64,000 nucleotides of DNA from Janibacter sp. A1S7 (GTDB lineage Bacteria > Actinomycetota > Actinomycetes > Actinomycetales > Dermatophilaceae): assembly GCF_037198315.1 (NCBI RefSeq), contig NZ_CP144913.1, forward strand, positions 3,100,001 to 3,164,000, read 5' to 3'. Positions 1 through 7,321 of the stretch are shown one piece after another. The position numbers and the translations under genes were made by a program. Numbering within the stretch: position 1 is the first letter of the stretch; the number at the start of each line of letters is the position of its first letter. The notes beneath the pieces were generated by a model. It saw nothing but the letters and a program-made list of their open reading frames with translations, made no database searches and was not told where the DNA came from.

Positions 1-113
1 GCGAGCGCACCGAGCACGACGGTGCCCGTCACGAGCGGCGCGACGGGGTCCTTGTCCACGAGGCCGCTGAGGTGCGGCTCCTCACGGCGGAGCGGTCGAC
101 GCTTCGCAGTCAT
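1..113 (-). CDS. Hypothetical protein, N-terminus only (probable membrane protein)
   Basis: Only the first 37 or so codons lie inside the window; the gene runs off the left edge. It starts at ATG 113-111. The N-terminus is strongly basic (about six Arg/Lys in the first 11 residues) and then turns hydrophobic (VAPLVTGTVVLGAL), as at the first membrane segment of an inner-membrane protein. The family cannot be recognised from this much sequence. The gene lies downstream of fumC on the same strand, about 67 bp from its stop. The intervening gap contains a 22-codon frame that ends in an ATGA overlap with this start, so translational coupling is possible but unproven. Confidence 0.45.
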   Translation of the reverse strand, partial: MTAKRRPLRREEPHLSGLVDKDPVAPLVTGTVVLGAL

Positions 114-180
114 CGTCGGGTGGCTTCGAGGCTCACTGGCGCTCCCCGGACCTCACCCACCAGGTCGGCGGAGGCCATGG

Positions 181-1584
181 TCAGCCCGCGCTCGGGTGGG
201 TCATGTCGGCCGGCACCACCCAGGCGTCGAAGTCCTCGCCGCTGATGTCCCCGGAGGCGATGGCCGCCTCGCGCAGGCTCGTGCCCTCCTTGTGCGCCTT
301 CTTGGCGATCGCCGCCGCCTTGTCGTAGCCGATGTGCCGGTTGAGTGCCGTCACGACCATGAGGTTGCGCTCGAGGTTGCCCTCGATGGCCTCGGTGACC
401 GGCTCGATGCCGACTGCGCAGTGCTCGTCGAAGGAGACGCACGCGTCGGCGATCAGGCGGATCGACTCCAGCACCGCGTGCGCCATGACCGGCTTGTAGA
501 CATTGAGCTGGAAGTTGCCCTGGCTGCCCGCGAAGCCCACCGTCGCGTCGTTGCCGAAGACCCGGGTCGCGACCATCGTCAGCGCCTCGGCCTGGGTCGG
601 GTTGACCTTGCCCGGCATGATCGAGGACCCCGGCTCGTTCTCCGGGATGGCCAGCTCGCCGATGCCGTTGCGCGGGCCGGAGGCGTACCAGCGCACGTCG
701 TTGGCGATCTTCATCAACGCGCCGGCGAGGGTGCGAAGGGAGGCACTCACCTCGACGAGCGCGTCGTGCGCCGAGAGGCTGGCGAAGAGGTTCTCCGCCT
801 GGGTGAAGTCGTACCCGGTCTCCGCGCTGATCTTCGTCGCGGTGAGCGCGCCGAACTCCGGGTGGGCGTTCAGGCCGGTCCCGACCGCGGTGCCCCCGAT
901 GGCCAGCTCGCGGGCGCGCTCGTCGGCGTGCCGCACGGCGTCGAGAGCGAAGTCCATCTGGGCGACCCAGCCATCGATGACCTGACCGAGGGTGACCGGG
1001 GTGGCGTCCTGCAGGTGGGTGCGACCGACCATGACGACGTCGGCGTACTGCCGGGCCTTGTCGGCCAAGGTGTCGCGCAACTGCGTGACGGAGGGGTAGA
1101 GGCGCTCGTTGAGGTCGAGGACGATCGCGATGTGCATCGCCGTGGGGAAGGTGTCGTTGCTCGACTGGCCACGGTTGACGTGGTCGTTGGGGTGGACCGG
1201 CGTCTTCGTGCCCATCTGCCCGCCGGCGATCTCGATGCCGCGGTTGGAGATGACCTCGTTGGAGTTCATGTTCGACTGCGTGCCCGAGCCGGTCTGGAAG
1301 ACCACCAGCGGGAAGTGCTCGTCCAGCTCCCCCCTGATGACCTCGTCCGCGGCCTGCGTCACCAGGTCGGCCACGTCCTGCGGCAGCTCGCCGAGCTCGG
1401 CGTTGGCCAGTGCGGTCGACTTCTTCAGCGTGCCGAGTGCGCGGATCATCGAGCGGCCCCACACGAAGGTGTCGCGGCCGATGTCGAAATTGCCCAGCGA
1501 GCGCTGCGTCTGTGCGCCCCAGTACTTGTCCGCGGGCACCTCGATGGTGCCCATGCTGTCCTTCTCCGCACGCGTCTGAGTCAT
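181..1584 (-). CDS. fumC: Class II fumarate hydratase
   Basis: This is the iron-independent fumarase of the TCA cycle, interconverting fumarate and L-malate in the cytoplasm as a homotetramer. At 467 aa it has the usual class II length. It carries the fumarase/aspartase superfamily signature [15 protein letters not shown], which holds the mobile catalytic serine loop, the [12 protein letters not shown] segment with the substrate-binding His, and an early [11 protein letters not shown] block typical of FumC. I chose ATG 1584; a GTG three codons upstream (1593) is also open, and neither has a strong ribosome binding site. Argininosuccinate lyase and aspartase are related, but the N-terminal blocks fit FumC. 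Confidence in the function is high. Confidence 0.97.
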   Translation of the reverse strand: MTQTRAEKDSMGTIEVPADKYWGAQTQRSLGNFDIGRDTFVWGRSMIRALGTLKKSTALANAELGELPQDVADLVTQAADEVIRGELDEHFPLVVFQTGSGTQSNMNSNEVISNRGIEIAGGQMGTKTPVHPNDHVNRGQSSNDTFPTAMHIAIVLDLNERLYPSVTQLRDTLADKARQYADVVMVGRTHLQDATPVTLGQVIDGWVAQMDFALDAVRHADERARELAIGGTAVGTGLNAHPEFGALTATKISAETGYDFTQAENLFASLSAHDALVEVSASLRTLAGALMKIANDVRWYASGPRNGIGELAIPENEPGSSIMPGKVNPTQAEALTMVATRVFGNDATVGFAGSQGNFQLNVYKPVMAHAVLESIRLIADACVSFDEHCAVGIEPVTEAIEGNLERNLMVVTALNRHIGYDKAAAIAKKAHKEGTSLREAAIASGDISGEDFDAWVVPADMTHPSAG

Positions 1585-1686
1585 GTGGGCCACGCTACTC
1601 GGCCGCCCGTGGCATCCGGAGTGAGCCCTACGGCGATGTCCGCACCCGGCATGCGCAATTGCGGGACGCGCGTGCGCGCAACGCCG

Positions 1687-2262
1687 TCAGGTGCGGCCGG
1701 TGAGCATCCGCGTGCCGGTCCCCCGCGCCTCGAGCCCGGCGAGGGCCGACTCCAGGTCCGCCGCCACGACGACGTCCGCCAGGCTCGCCTCGGACAGGAA
1801 GCCCGCATCGGCGATCCCTCGCAGGGCGTCCAGCAGCGGCGTCCAGAATCCGTCCGCGTCGAGGAAGCCGACCGGCTTGTCGAGCAGCCCGATCTGGCGC
1901 CAGGTCCACACCTCGAAGACCTCCTCGAGCGTGCCCATCCCTCCCGGCAGCGCGAGGAAGGCGCTCGTCAGGTCGGCCATCAGCGCCTTGCGCTCGTGCA
2001 TGGAGGCCACGACGTGCACCTCGGTGAGGTCCCCCCTTCCCCACTCGCGGTCGACCATGAACTCCGGGATCACGCCGATGACCTCGCCGCCCCGCTCGAG
2101 CGCGCCCTGGGCGAGGGCACCCATCAGGCCGCTGCCCCCGCCTCCGTAGACGACCCCGATGCCGCGTCCGGCGAGGTCGGCTCCCACTGCGTGGGCGAGG
2201 TCGGTCCACCTGGGGTCCTTGCCGGGGGTGGAACCCGTGAAGCACGTCAGTCGCTTGATCAC
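1687..2262 (-). CDS. LOG family protein (TIGR00730 Rossmann fold, phosphoribohydrolase-like)
   Basis: This is a 191-aa protein of the LOG / lysine-decarboxylase-like family. Characterised members cleave cytokinin riboside 5'-monophosphates, or more generally nucleoside monophosphates, to free base plus ribose 5-phosphate. The family hallmarks are present: VYGGGGSGLMG for nucleotide phosphate binding and LPGGMGTLEE, the PGGxGTxxE active-site motif, followed by the conserved LLDKPVGFLD strand-turn. The start is GTG 2262, only 17 bp from the start of the divergent membrane enzyme, so the two promoters must overlap coding sequence or the transcripts have almost no leader. The physiological substrate in this organism is not deducible. 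Confidence 0.9.
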   Translation of the reverse strand: MIKRLTCFTGSTPGKDPRWTDLAHAVGADLAGRGIGVVYGGGGSGLMGALAQGALERGGEVIGVIPEFMVDREWGRGDLTEVHVVASMHERKALMADLTSAFLALPGGMGTLEEVFEVWTWRQIGLLDKPVGFLDADGFWTPLLDALRGIADAGFLSEASLADVVVAADLESALAGLEARGTGTRMLTGRT

Positions 2263-2279
2263 CGGTGAAGAATAGGCGC

Positions 2280-3449
2280 ATGCAGCGACCCGACCTGACC
2301 GTCCTGGCGATCCCGGCCTTCATCGGCGCCATGGGGGCGGAGTACTGGTGGCAGCGGCGTTCCCCCGCCGAGCCCGGGACGATCCGCGCCGGCGACTACG
2401 AGCTGAACGACACGATCGCCTCCCTGACGATGGGCGTGGGGAGCCTGCTCGCCCCCGTCGTCGCCGGTCCGGTGGTGCGTCGCCTCGCTCCCGGCAGGAC
2501 GAAGGGAGGCACCGCGCTCCTCGCGCTCGGCGCGGCCGCCGGGGTGGTCACCACCGTTGCCGACGTCCTGCGGCGACGCCGGGAGCACGGAGGGGAACTG
2601 CCGGAGGCGGGGGTCCTCCCTTCGCCCTCCGACCCGATCGTCGTGCGCTCGCGGGTCGACGCGCTCTCCCTGATGACCGCGGGGGCCGCCGTCGCCGCCG
2701 TGGGCTCCACGGCCGTCGCCGCCGCCTCCGTCTGGGCACTGGGCACGAGCGCGACGCGGTTGACGCGACTCGCCCCGATCCCGGCGCGCCGGGGGGCGCT
2801 GACGTACGTGGCCGCGATCGCCGGCTGGGACTTCATCTACTACTGGAACCATCGCCTCTCCCACGAGTCCCGGTGGCTGTGGGCGGTGCACGTCGTCCAC
2901 CACAGCAGCGAGCGGTACAACCTGTCGACCGCCCTGCGACAGCCGGTCGCCGAGGCCTTCACGATGGCGCTGCCGTACGGGATGCTCACCCTGGCAGGGA
3001 TCCCGCCGCGCTACGTCGAGGACGCCCGGGCGATCAACCTGATCTACCAGTTCTGGATCCACACCGAGGCGATCCGCTCGATCGGCCGGCTGGAGACGGT
3101 GCTCAACACCCCGAGTCACCACCGTGCCCACCACGGCAGCCAGCGGCAGTACCTCGACATCAACCACGGCTCGATCCTCATCCTCTGGGACAAGCTCTTC
3201 GGGACCTTCGAGCCGGAGGACGAGCCGGTGCGCTACGGGCTGACGCGCAACATCCACTCCACCAACCCCGGCGTGATCGCCACCCACGAGTGGCGGGACA
3301 TCGCCGCGGACGTGGCCAGCGCGTCGACGTGGTCGGACCGCGTCGGGTTCCTGCTGCGCGGGCCGGGGTGGGCCGCCCTGCGGCGGGCACAGCCCGCACC
3401 CTCCCCGGAGTCGACCTGCGCGCCGGCGGCGCTGCCCGTCATGGGCTGA
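2280..3449 (+). CDS. Sterol desaturase / fatty acid hydroxylase family membrane protein
   Basis: This is a 389-aa integral membrane di-iron enzyme candidate. The N-terminal half has several hydrophobic segments (VLAIPAFIGAMGAEYW; the Ala/Val-rich segment near residues 120-150). The C-terminal half holds the three His clusters of the family: HRLSH (HxxxH), HVVHHS (HxxHH) and HRAHHG (HxxHH). These ligate the two irons used for O2-dependent hydroxylation or desaturation of a lipid. A GTG five codons upstream is open, but ATG 2280 is the better start. The lipid substrate is unknown; actinobacterial members are rarely characterised. The gene stands alone between convergent and divergent neighbours. 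Confidence 0.88.
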   Translation: MQRPDLTVLAIPAFIGAMGAEYWWQRRSPAEPGTIRAGDYELNDTIASLTMGVGSLLAPVVAGPVVRRLAPGRTKGGTALLALGAAAGVVTTVADVLRRRREHGGELPEAGVLPSPSDPIVVRSRVDALSLMTAGAAVAAVGSTAVAAASVWALGTSATRLTRLAPIPARRGALTYVAAIAGWDFIYYWNHRLSHESRWLWAVHVVHHSSERYNLSTALRQPVAEAFTMALPYGMLTLAGIPPRYVEDARAINLIYQFWIHTEAIRSIGRLETVLNTPSHHRAHHGSQRQYLDINHGSILILWDKLFGTFEPEDEPVRYGLTRNIHSTNPGVIATHEWRDIAADVASASTWSDRVGFLLRGPGWAALRRAQPAPSPESTCAPAALPVMG

Positions 3450-3472
3450 CCCCGGCCTTCACCGCCGGCCGG

Positions 3473-4282
3473 TCAGCCGATCGGCTGCGCGAGGATCGCG
3501 CGCAGGCGCCGGGCGGTCTCCTCATCGCCGGTGACGGCGGGCTCGAAGGCGCCCGCGCGGTGCCACAGCCACAGGTCGAGTTCCTCGGCGGTACCGCTGA
3601 TGCGCAGGTCGACCGGGTCAGCGGACCGGCCGATGTACTCGCGAGCAAGCACCTGGACGTCGTCCTCGTCCTCGTCCCGGCCGGTGCGTGGGTCGGTCCC
3701 CGTGAAGCGCCCCAGACCGAGGACGATGCGGTGACCGGTGTCGGTGATGTCGACGGCGACGCGGCTGCCGTCGGGTGCGAAGCGACCCCACCCGGGCAGC
3801 GCGCCGTACATCACCTCGAGGCACTCGACGACGCCGTCGGCCGCCAGGTGCGGGTCGAGGGGGGTGCGTTCCCCCGCCGCGAGCTCGGCGTCGACGCGGT
3901 GGATGAGCGCCTCGTGCGCCTGACGCCGCATCGTGAAGGCGACCGTGTGCAGGACGGTGTCCGATGCCCAGGTCCAGCATCCGTCGGCCGGGTCGGCATT
4001 GCGCAACCGCAGCATGAGGTCCTCGTGGGCCCGGTCGAAGAGGGCGAGGATCCCGTGCCGGTCCGCCGGCCGGTCCGGCTGCGGGTACTCCTCGGGCCCC
4101 TCCGGTCGATGGGCGACGATCCATCCCCAGAAGTGCTGGACGTCCCCGCCGCCGAGGTGCCACAGCAGGTCGTCGACGTCCCAGCCGGGGCAGCTGGGCA
4201 CCGGGGTGCCCGCGGGCTGGTCGATCAGGACCTCTCGGAAGCGTCGCGACTCCCGCTCGATCGCCTCGAGGTAGGTGGCCAT
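3473..4282 (-). CDS. Maleylpyruvate isomerase family mycothiol-dependent enzyme (TIGR03083)
   Basis: The protein belongs to the DinB-like mycothiol-dependent enzyme family that includes maleylpyruvate isomerase and mycothiol S-transferases. The diagnostic N-terminal block is CPGWDVDDLLWHLGGGDVQHFW, in which a helix His binds the metal; two more His lie later (TVLHTVAFTMRRQAHEALIHRVDAE). I chose ATG 4282, giving 269 aa; a GTG at 4315 would add eleven residues, and neither has a clear ribosome binding site. Many genomes carry dozens of paralogues, so the name states a fold and cofactor rather than a reaction. Divergent neighbour: a PIG-L/MshB-type deacetylase, another family linked to mycothiol chemistry. 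Confidence 0.85.
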   Translation of the reverse strand: MATYLEAIERESRRFREVLIDQPAGTPVPSCPGWDVDDLLWHLGGGDVQHFWGWIVAHRPEGPEEYPQPDRPADRHGILALFDRAHEDLMLRLRNADPADGCWTWASDTVLHTVAFTMRRQAHEALIHRVDAELAAGERTPLDPHLAADGVVECLEVMYGALPGWGRFAPDGSRVAVDITDTGHRIVLGLGRFTGTDPRTGRDEDEDDVQVLAREYIGRSADPVDLRISGTAEELDLWLWHRAGAFEPAVTGDEETARRLRAILAQPIG

Positions 4283-4371
4283 GGGCAGCCAGTGCTGTTC
4301 TGGATGGGTTCGCACGCACCGACACTAGCGGCGCGCGATCGGGTGTCGCCGCGGGAAGGCAGGATGGTCCG

Positions 4372-5160
4372 GTGACGACCACCGTGTTCTTCCATGCCCA
4401 TCCCGACGACGAAGGGAGCGCCACCGCCGGGTCGATGATCCTCACCTCCCGCGCCGGCCACCGCGTCGTCCTCGTCTACGCGACCGGCGGCGAGCACGGC
4501 ACCCTGCCTGCGGACCTGCCCGAGGGGGTGACGCTCGCCGAGCACCGACGCACCGAGGCACTCGCCTCGGCAGCGGTCACCGGGACCGCGCGGGTGGAGT
4601 GGCTCGGCTACGCCGACTCCGGGATGGCCGGGTGGGAGGAGAACTCGCACGAGACCTCCTTCCACGCCGCCGACCTCGAGGAGGCGGCCGGTCGACTGGC
4701 GACCGTGCTGGACGAGGAGGACGCCGACGTCCTCGTCGGCTACGACTGGCACGGCGGCTACGGGCACCCCGACCACGTCAAGGTCCACCACGTCGCCCAC
4801 CGCGCCGCGCAGCTGGCCGAGCGGCGACCGCGCCTGCTGGAGTCGACGATGAACCGCGACCTCATGCGCTCCCAGATCGCCCTGGCCACCGAGCTCGGGG
4901 TCGAGGCACCGATGGACGCGGACGCTCCGATGGACGACGGCAACCCGATGGGACTGCCCGAGGCCGAGATCCACCACCAGGTGGATGTCAGCGACGTGCT
5001 CGACCTCAAGCGCGAGGCCCTGGCCTGCCACGCCTCGCAGGAGGACGTGCAGTGGATGCTCGCCATGCCCCCGCAGGTGTTCGCCGCTGCCTTCGGCGCC
5101 GAGCACTACGCGGAACCGGGCCGGCAACCGGGGATGGCCAGCGACCTCCCCTTCGCCTGA
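4372..5160 (+). CDS. PIG-L family zinc deacetylase (MshB/Mca-like)
   Basis: This 262-aa protein starts at GTG 4372 and opens directly with the zinc-binding AHPDDE motif (residues 9-14). A later HPDH supplies the third metal ligand (YGHPDHVKVHHVAH). These are the signatures of LmbE/PIG-L metal-dependent deacetylases, which in actinobacteria include MshB (GlcNAc-inositol deacetylase of mycothiol synthesis), Mca (mycothiol S-conjugate amidase) and numerous uncharacterised members. The C-terminal half, with CHASQEDVQWM, resembles the Mca/MshB branch, but I cannot assign either reaction. The gene is divergent from a mycothiol-dependent enzyme homologue with under 100 bp between the starts. Confidence 0.88.
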   Translation: MTTTVFFHAHPDDEGSATAGSMILTSRAGHRVVLVYATGGEHGTLPADLPEGVTLAEHRRTEALASAAVTGTARVEWLGYADSGMAGWEENSHETSFHAADLEEAAGRLATVLDEEDADVLVGYDWHGGYGHPDHVKVHHVAHRAAQLAERRPRLLESTMNRDLMRSQIALATELGVEAPMDADAPMDDGNPMGLPEAEIHHQVDVSDVLDLKREALACHASQEDVQWMLAMPPQVFAAAFGAEHYAEPGRQPGMASDLPFA

Positions 5161-5276
5161 TCGGCGCGGGCCGACCCACACCCTCCGACTCGACGTCCAC
5201 GAGGGAGGCTCCTCTCCGTGCCGGGAGACGCGGCGGCCGCCCAGCGAGCGGCTCCTGCAGGTGCCACGATGTCCCC

Positions 5277-5747
5277 ATGATCGACGCGACCGACCGACGT
5301 CACCTGGTGCGGGCCGTGGAACTGGCGGAGGAGGCGCTCGACGCCCACGACGAGCCCTTCGGCTCACTGCTGGTCACCTCCGACGGAGCCGTCCGCCTCG
5401 AGGACCGCAACCGCGTCTCGGGCGGGGACCACACACAGCATCCCGAGTTCGCCATCGCCCGGTGGGCGGCGCAGCACCTGACCCCGCACGAGCGCTCGGC
5501 GGCCACGGTCTACACCTCCGGCGAGCACTGCCCGATGTGCGCGGCTGCCCACGGTTGGGTCGGCCTGGGCCGCATCGTCTTCGCCAGCAGCTCGGCGCAG
5601 TTGGCGCAGTGGGCGGGTGAGCTGGGCCTGCCACCCGCACCCGTCGCGACGATCCCGATCACCACGGTCGTGCCCGGTGCCGTCGTCGACGGTCCGGACG
5701 ACGAGCTCGCCCAGCGGGTCCGCGCGCTGCACGCCCGTCGCACCTGA
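5277..5747 (+). CDS. Nucleoside deaminase (CDA-fold zinc deaminase)
   Basis: This 156-aa cytidine-deaminase-fold protein starts at ATG 5277. The zinc site can be read as His55-Pro-Glu57 (HPE, where most relatives have HAE or HPE) and CPMC (Cys85, Cys88), with Glu57 as proton shuttle. The N-terminal block HDEPFGSLLVTSDG is the usual substrate-loop region (PFGA in tRNA and guanine deaminases). Members deaminate guanine, cytosine, tRNA adenosine or small nucleobases. The length fits the nucleoside deaminase group rather than TadA, which normally has AAE/HAE and a longer tail. The exact substrate is unknown, and the gene appears monocistronic. Confidence 0.87.
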   Translation: MIDATDRRHLVRAVELAEEALDAHDEPFGSLLVTSDGAVRLEDRNRVSGGDHTQHPEFAIARWAAQHLTPHERSAATVYTSGEHCPMCAAAHGWVGLGRIVFASSSAQLAQWAGELGLPPAPVATIPITTVVPGAVVDGPDDELAQRVRALHARRT

Positions 5748-5819
5748 CTCCGGGCTGGGTCGAGGTACCCACGCGCGTCCAAGGGCGCCCGATCACCTCG
5801 CCCCAGTGAGACCGAGGGC

Positions 5820-6986
5820 TCACCCGCGCAGTGCGCGGTCGAGGTCGGCCCGGATGTCCTCGACGCCTTCCAGACCCACGGACAGACGCAGCAGGTCCTC
5901 ACCGGGCTTGGCGCTCGCCTCGACCGGGCGGTGCGTCAGCGAGGCCGGGTGCTGGATGAGCGTGTCCACCCCACCGAGGGAGACGGCGTGGGTGATCAGC
6001 TCGCAGCGGGTGACCAGCTCGGCCGCCGCGTCGGGTCCTCCCCGCGGGCGGAAGGCGATCATGGCGCCCGGACCACGCATCTGGCCCTCCGGCACACTCT
6101 GACCGACCAGACCCGGATAGCGGACCTCCTCGACGAGCTCGTGCTGCGCCAGCCAGTCCGCGAGCACCTGTGCGCTCTCCTGCTGGGCACGCACCCGCAC
6201 CGGCAGCGTCTGCAACCCGCGGTGCAGCTGGTAGGCGGCCATCGGGTGCAGCAGGCCACCGGTGAGTGCCCGTACCTGCCGCAGGCGACGTGCCCATGCG
6301 GCGCTGGTCGCGATGACCCCGCCCATGACGTCACCGTGGCCGCCGAGGTACTTCGTGGCCGAGTGCAGGGACAGGGCCGCACCCAGGTCGAGCGGCTGCT
6401 GCAGGACCGGGGTGGCGAAGGTGTTGTCGACGAGCACCGGCACCTCCCCGGCCGCCTCGGCGATCGCCCGCACGTCGACGAGGTCGAGCGAGGGGTTCGC
6501 CGGGGTCTCGATCACGACGAGGCCGGTGTCCTGCGGCCGGGTCGCGATGGCGGCTGCGACGCCGTCCGCGTCGGTCCAGGTGACCTCGGTCCCGAGCATC
6601 CCGGTGGCCAGCAGGTGGTCGCTGCCGCCGTAGAGCGGACGGACGGCCACGACGTGCGGGGTGCCGGCTGAGACGCAGGCGATGAGGGACGCGGTGAAGG
6701 CGGCCATGCCGGAGGCGAAGGCGACCGCCTCCTCGGCGTGCTCGAGATCGGCGAGCGCCCGCTCGAAACGGTCGACGTTGGGGTTCCACAGCCGTTGGTA
6801 GACCAGTGAGCTCACGCTCTCGTCCTCCGGGCGGCCGCCGGTCGCGAGGGTCTCGTAGGAACCCCCACCGGACCCGAGGTCGGTGACCGGGTAGGTGGAG
6901 GAGAGGTCGATCGAGGGCACGTGCACGCCGAGAGCCGCGAGATCCTCGCGTCCACCGTGCACCGCCGTGGTGTCCGGGTGTGTCAT
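5820..6986 (-). CDS. Trans-sulfuration PLP enzyme (cystathionine gamma-lyase / gamma-synthase / methionine gamma-lyase family)
   Basis: This is a 388-aa Cys/Met metabolism PLP-dependent enzyme. The Schiff-base lysine is Lys212 in SLHSATKYLGGHGD. The phosphate-binding and ring-stacking blocks are FASGMAAFTA and RPLYGGSDHLL, and VDNTFATPVLQQPL carries the PLP-pyridine Asp. The family catalyses C-S bond making or breaking on homocysteine, cysteine or methionine derivatives. An unusual Gly/Ser-rich stretch (residues 38-43) precedes the conserved YQRLWNPNVDRFE block. Reaction specificity cannot be read from these motifs. The start codon region is overlapped by a perfect 7-bp inverted repeat (6981-7002), a possible operator. 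Confidence 0.88.
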   Translation of the reverse strand: MTHPDTTAVHGGREDLAALGVHVPSIDLSSTYPVTDLGSGGGSYETLATGGRPEDESVSSLVYQRLWNPNVDRFERALADLEHAEEAVAFASGMAAFTASLIACVSAGTPHVVAVRPLYGGSDHLLATGMLGTEVTWTDADGVAAAIATRPQDTGLVVIETPANPSLDLVDVRAIAEAAGEVPVLVDNTFATPVLQQPLDLGAALSLHSATKYLGGHGDVMGGVIATSAAWARRLRQVRALTGGLLHPMAAYQLHRGLQTLPVRVRAQQESAQVLADWLAQHELVEEVRYPGLVGQSVPEGQMRGPGAMIAFRPRGGPDAAAELVTRCELITHAVSLGGVDTLIQHPASLTHRPVEASAKPGEDLLRLSVGLEGVEDIRADLDRALRG

Positions 6987-7002
6987 GTCTCACATCATGA
7001 CA
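6981..7002 (-). promoter_or_regulatory. Inverted repeat over the start of the trans-sulfuration gene (candidate operator)
   Basis: TGTCATG (6981-6987) and CATGACA (6996-7002) form a perfect 7-bp inverted repeat with an 8-nt spacer. It covers the start codon and immediate upstream DNA of the PLP enzyme gene, in a locally AT-rich patch. The position suits repression or promoter overlap. No regulator gene is adjacent, so the binding protein is unknown. Confidence 0.35.
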
Positions 7003-7151
7003 ATGGTTTGACGTCAGCGACTAATCGGCCCTCACCGCGGCGCCAGCCACCGACCCACTGTGCTCGTCCCCCGTGAGCGAACCGAGCCGGACCGGACGGG
7101 CGCCGATCCCGACGACCCGGCCACCGCCCTTCGCCTCCTGCGAGGACACCG

Positions 7152-7247
7152 CCCGAACGATGTGCTGCAGGCTCGAGTTCGTTGACCGGGCAGCAGCACG
7201 TAGTGCGGCTGGGTCAACCAAGTGCTGCCTGCAGCAGTTCGTTCGGG
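7152..7247. repeat. Long multi-arm inverted repeat upstream of fdhA
   Basis: The 335-bp gap between the PLP enzyme (start 6986) and fdhA (start 7322) is otherwise non-coding; this structure fills its middle. The outer arms 7152-7172 and 7227-7247 match at 19 of 21 positions (CCCGAACGA..TGCTGCAGGC against its complement). Inside, GTTGACC (7181-7187) pairs perfectly with GGTCAAC (7212-7218), and CAGCAGCAC with GTGCGGCTG (8 of 9) closes over a GTA loop. No U-run follows, so it is not a textbook terminator. It could be a REP/MITE-type element, a structured leader or a regulatory cruciform. Nothing else is visible in the rest of the gap. Confidence 0.7.
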
Positions 7248-7321
7248 GCATCCCGGGCGGCGAAGGGGGAAAGTGGCTAGGGTGAGCAGCGTCACCATCT
7301 GCGGCGAAGGGAGCGGCGGCC

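Noticed and set aside
22..2268. Open frame of 748 codons on the plus strand across fumC and the LOG gene
   Set aside because: It is the antisense GC-rich frame of two well-supported minus-strand genes, with Arg/His/Val-rich low-complexity translation and no recognisable domain.
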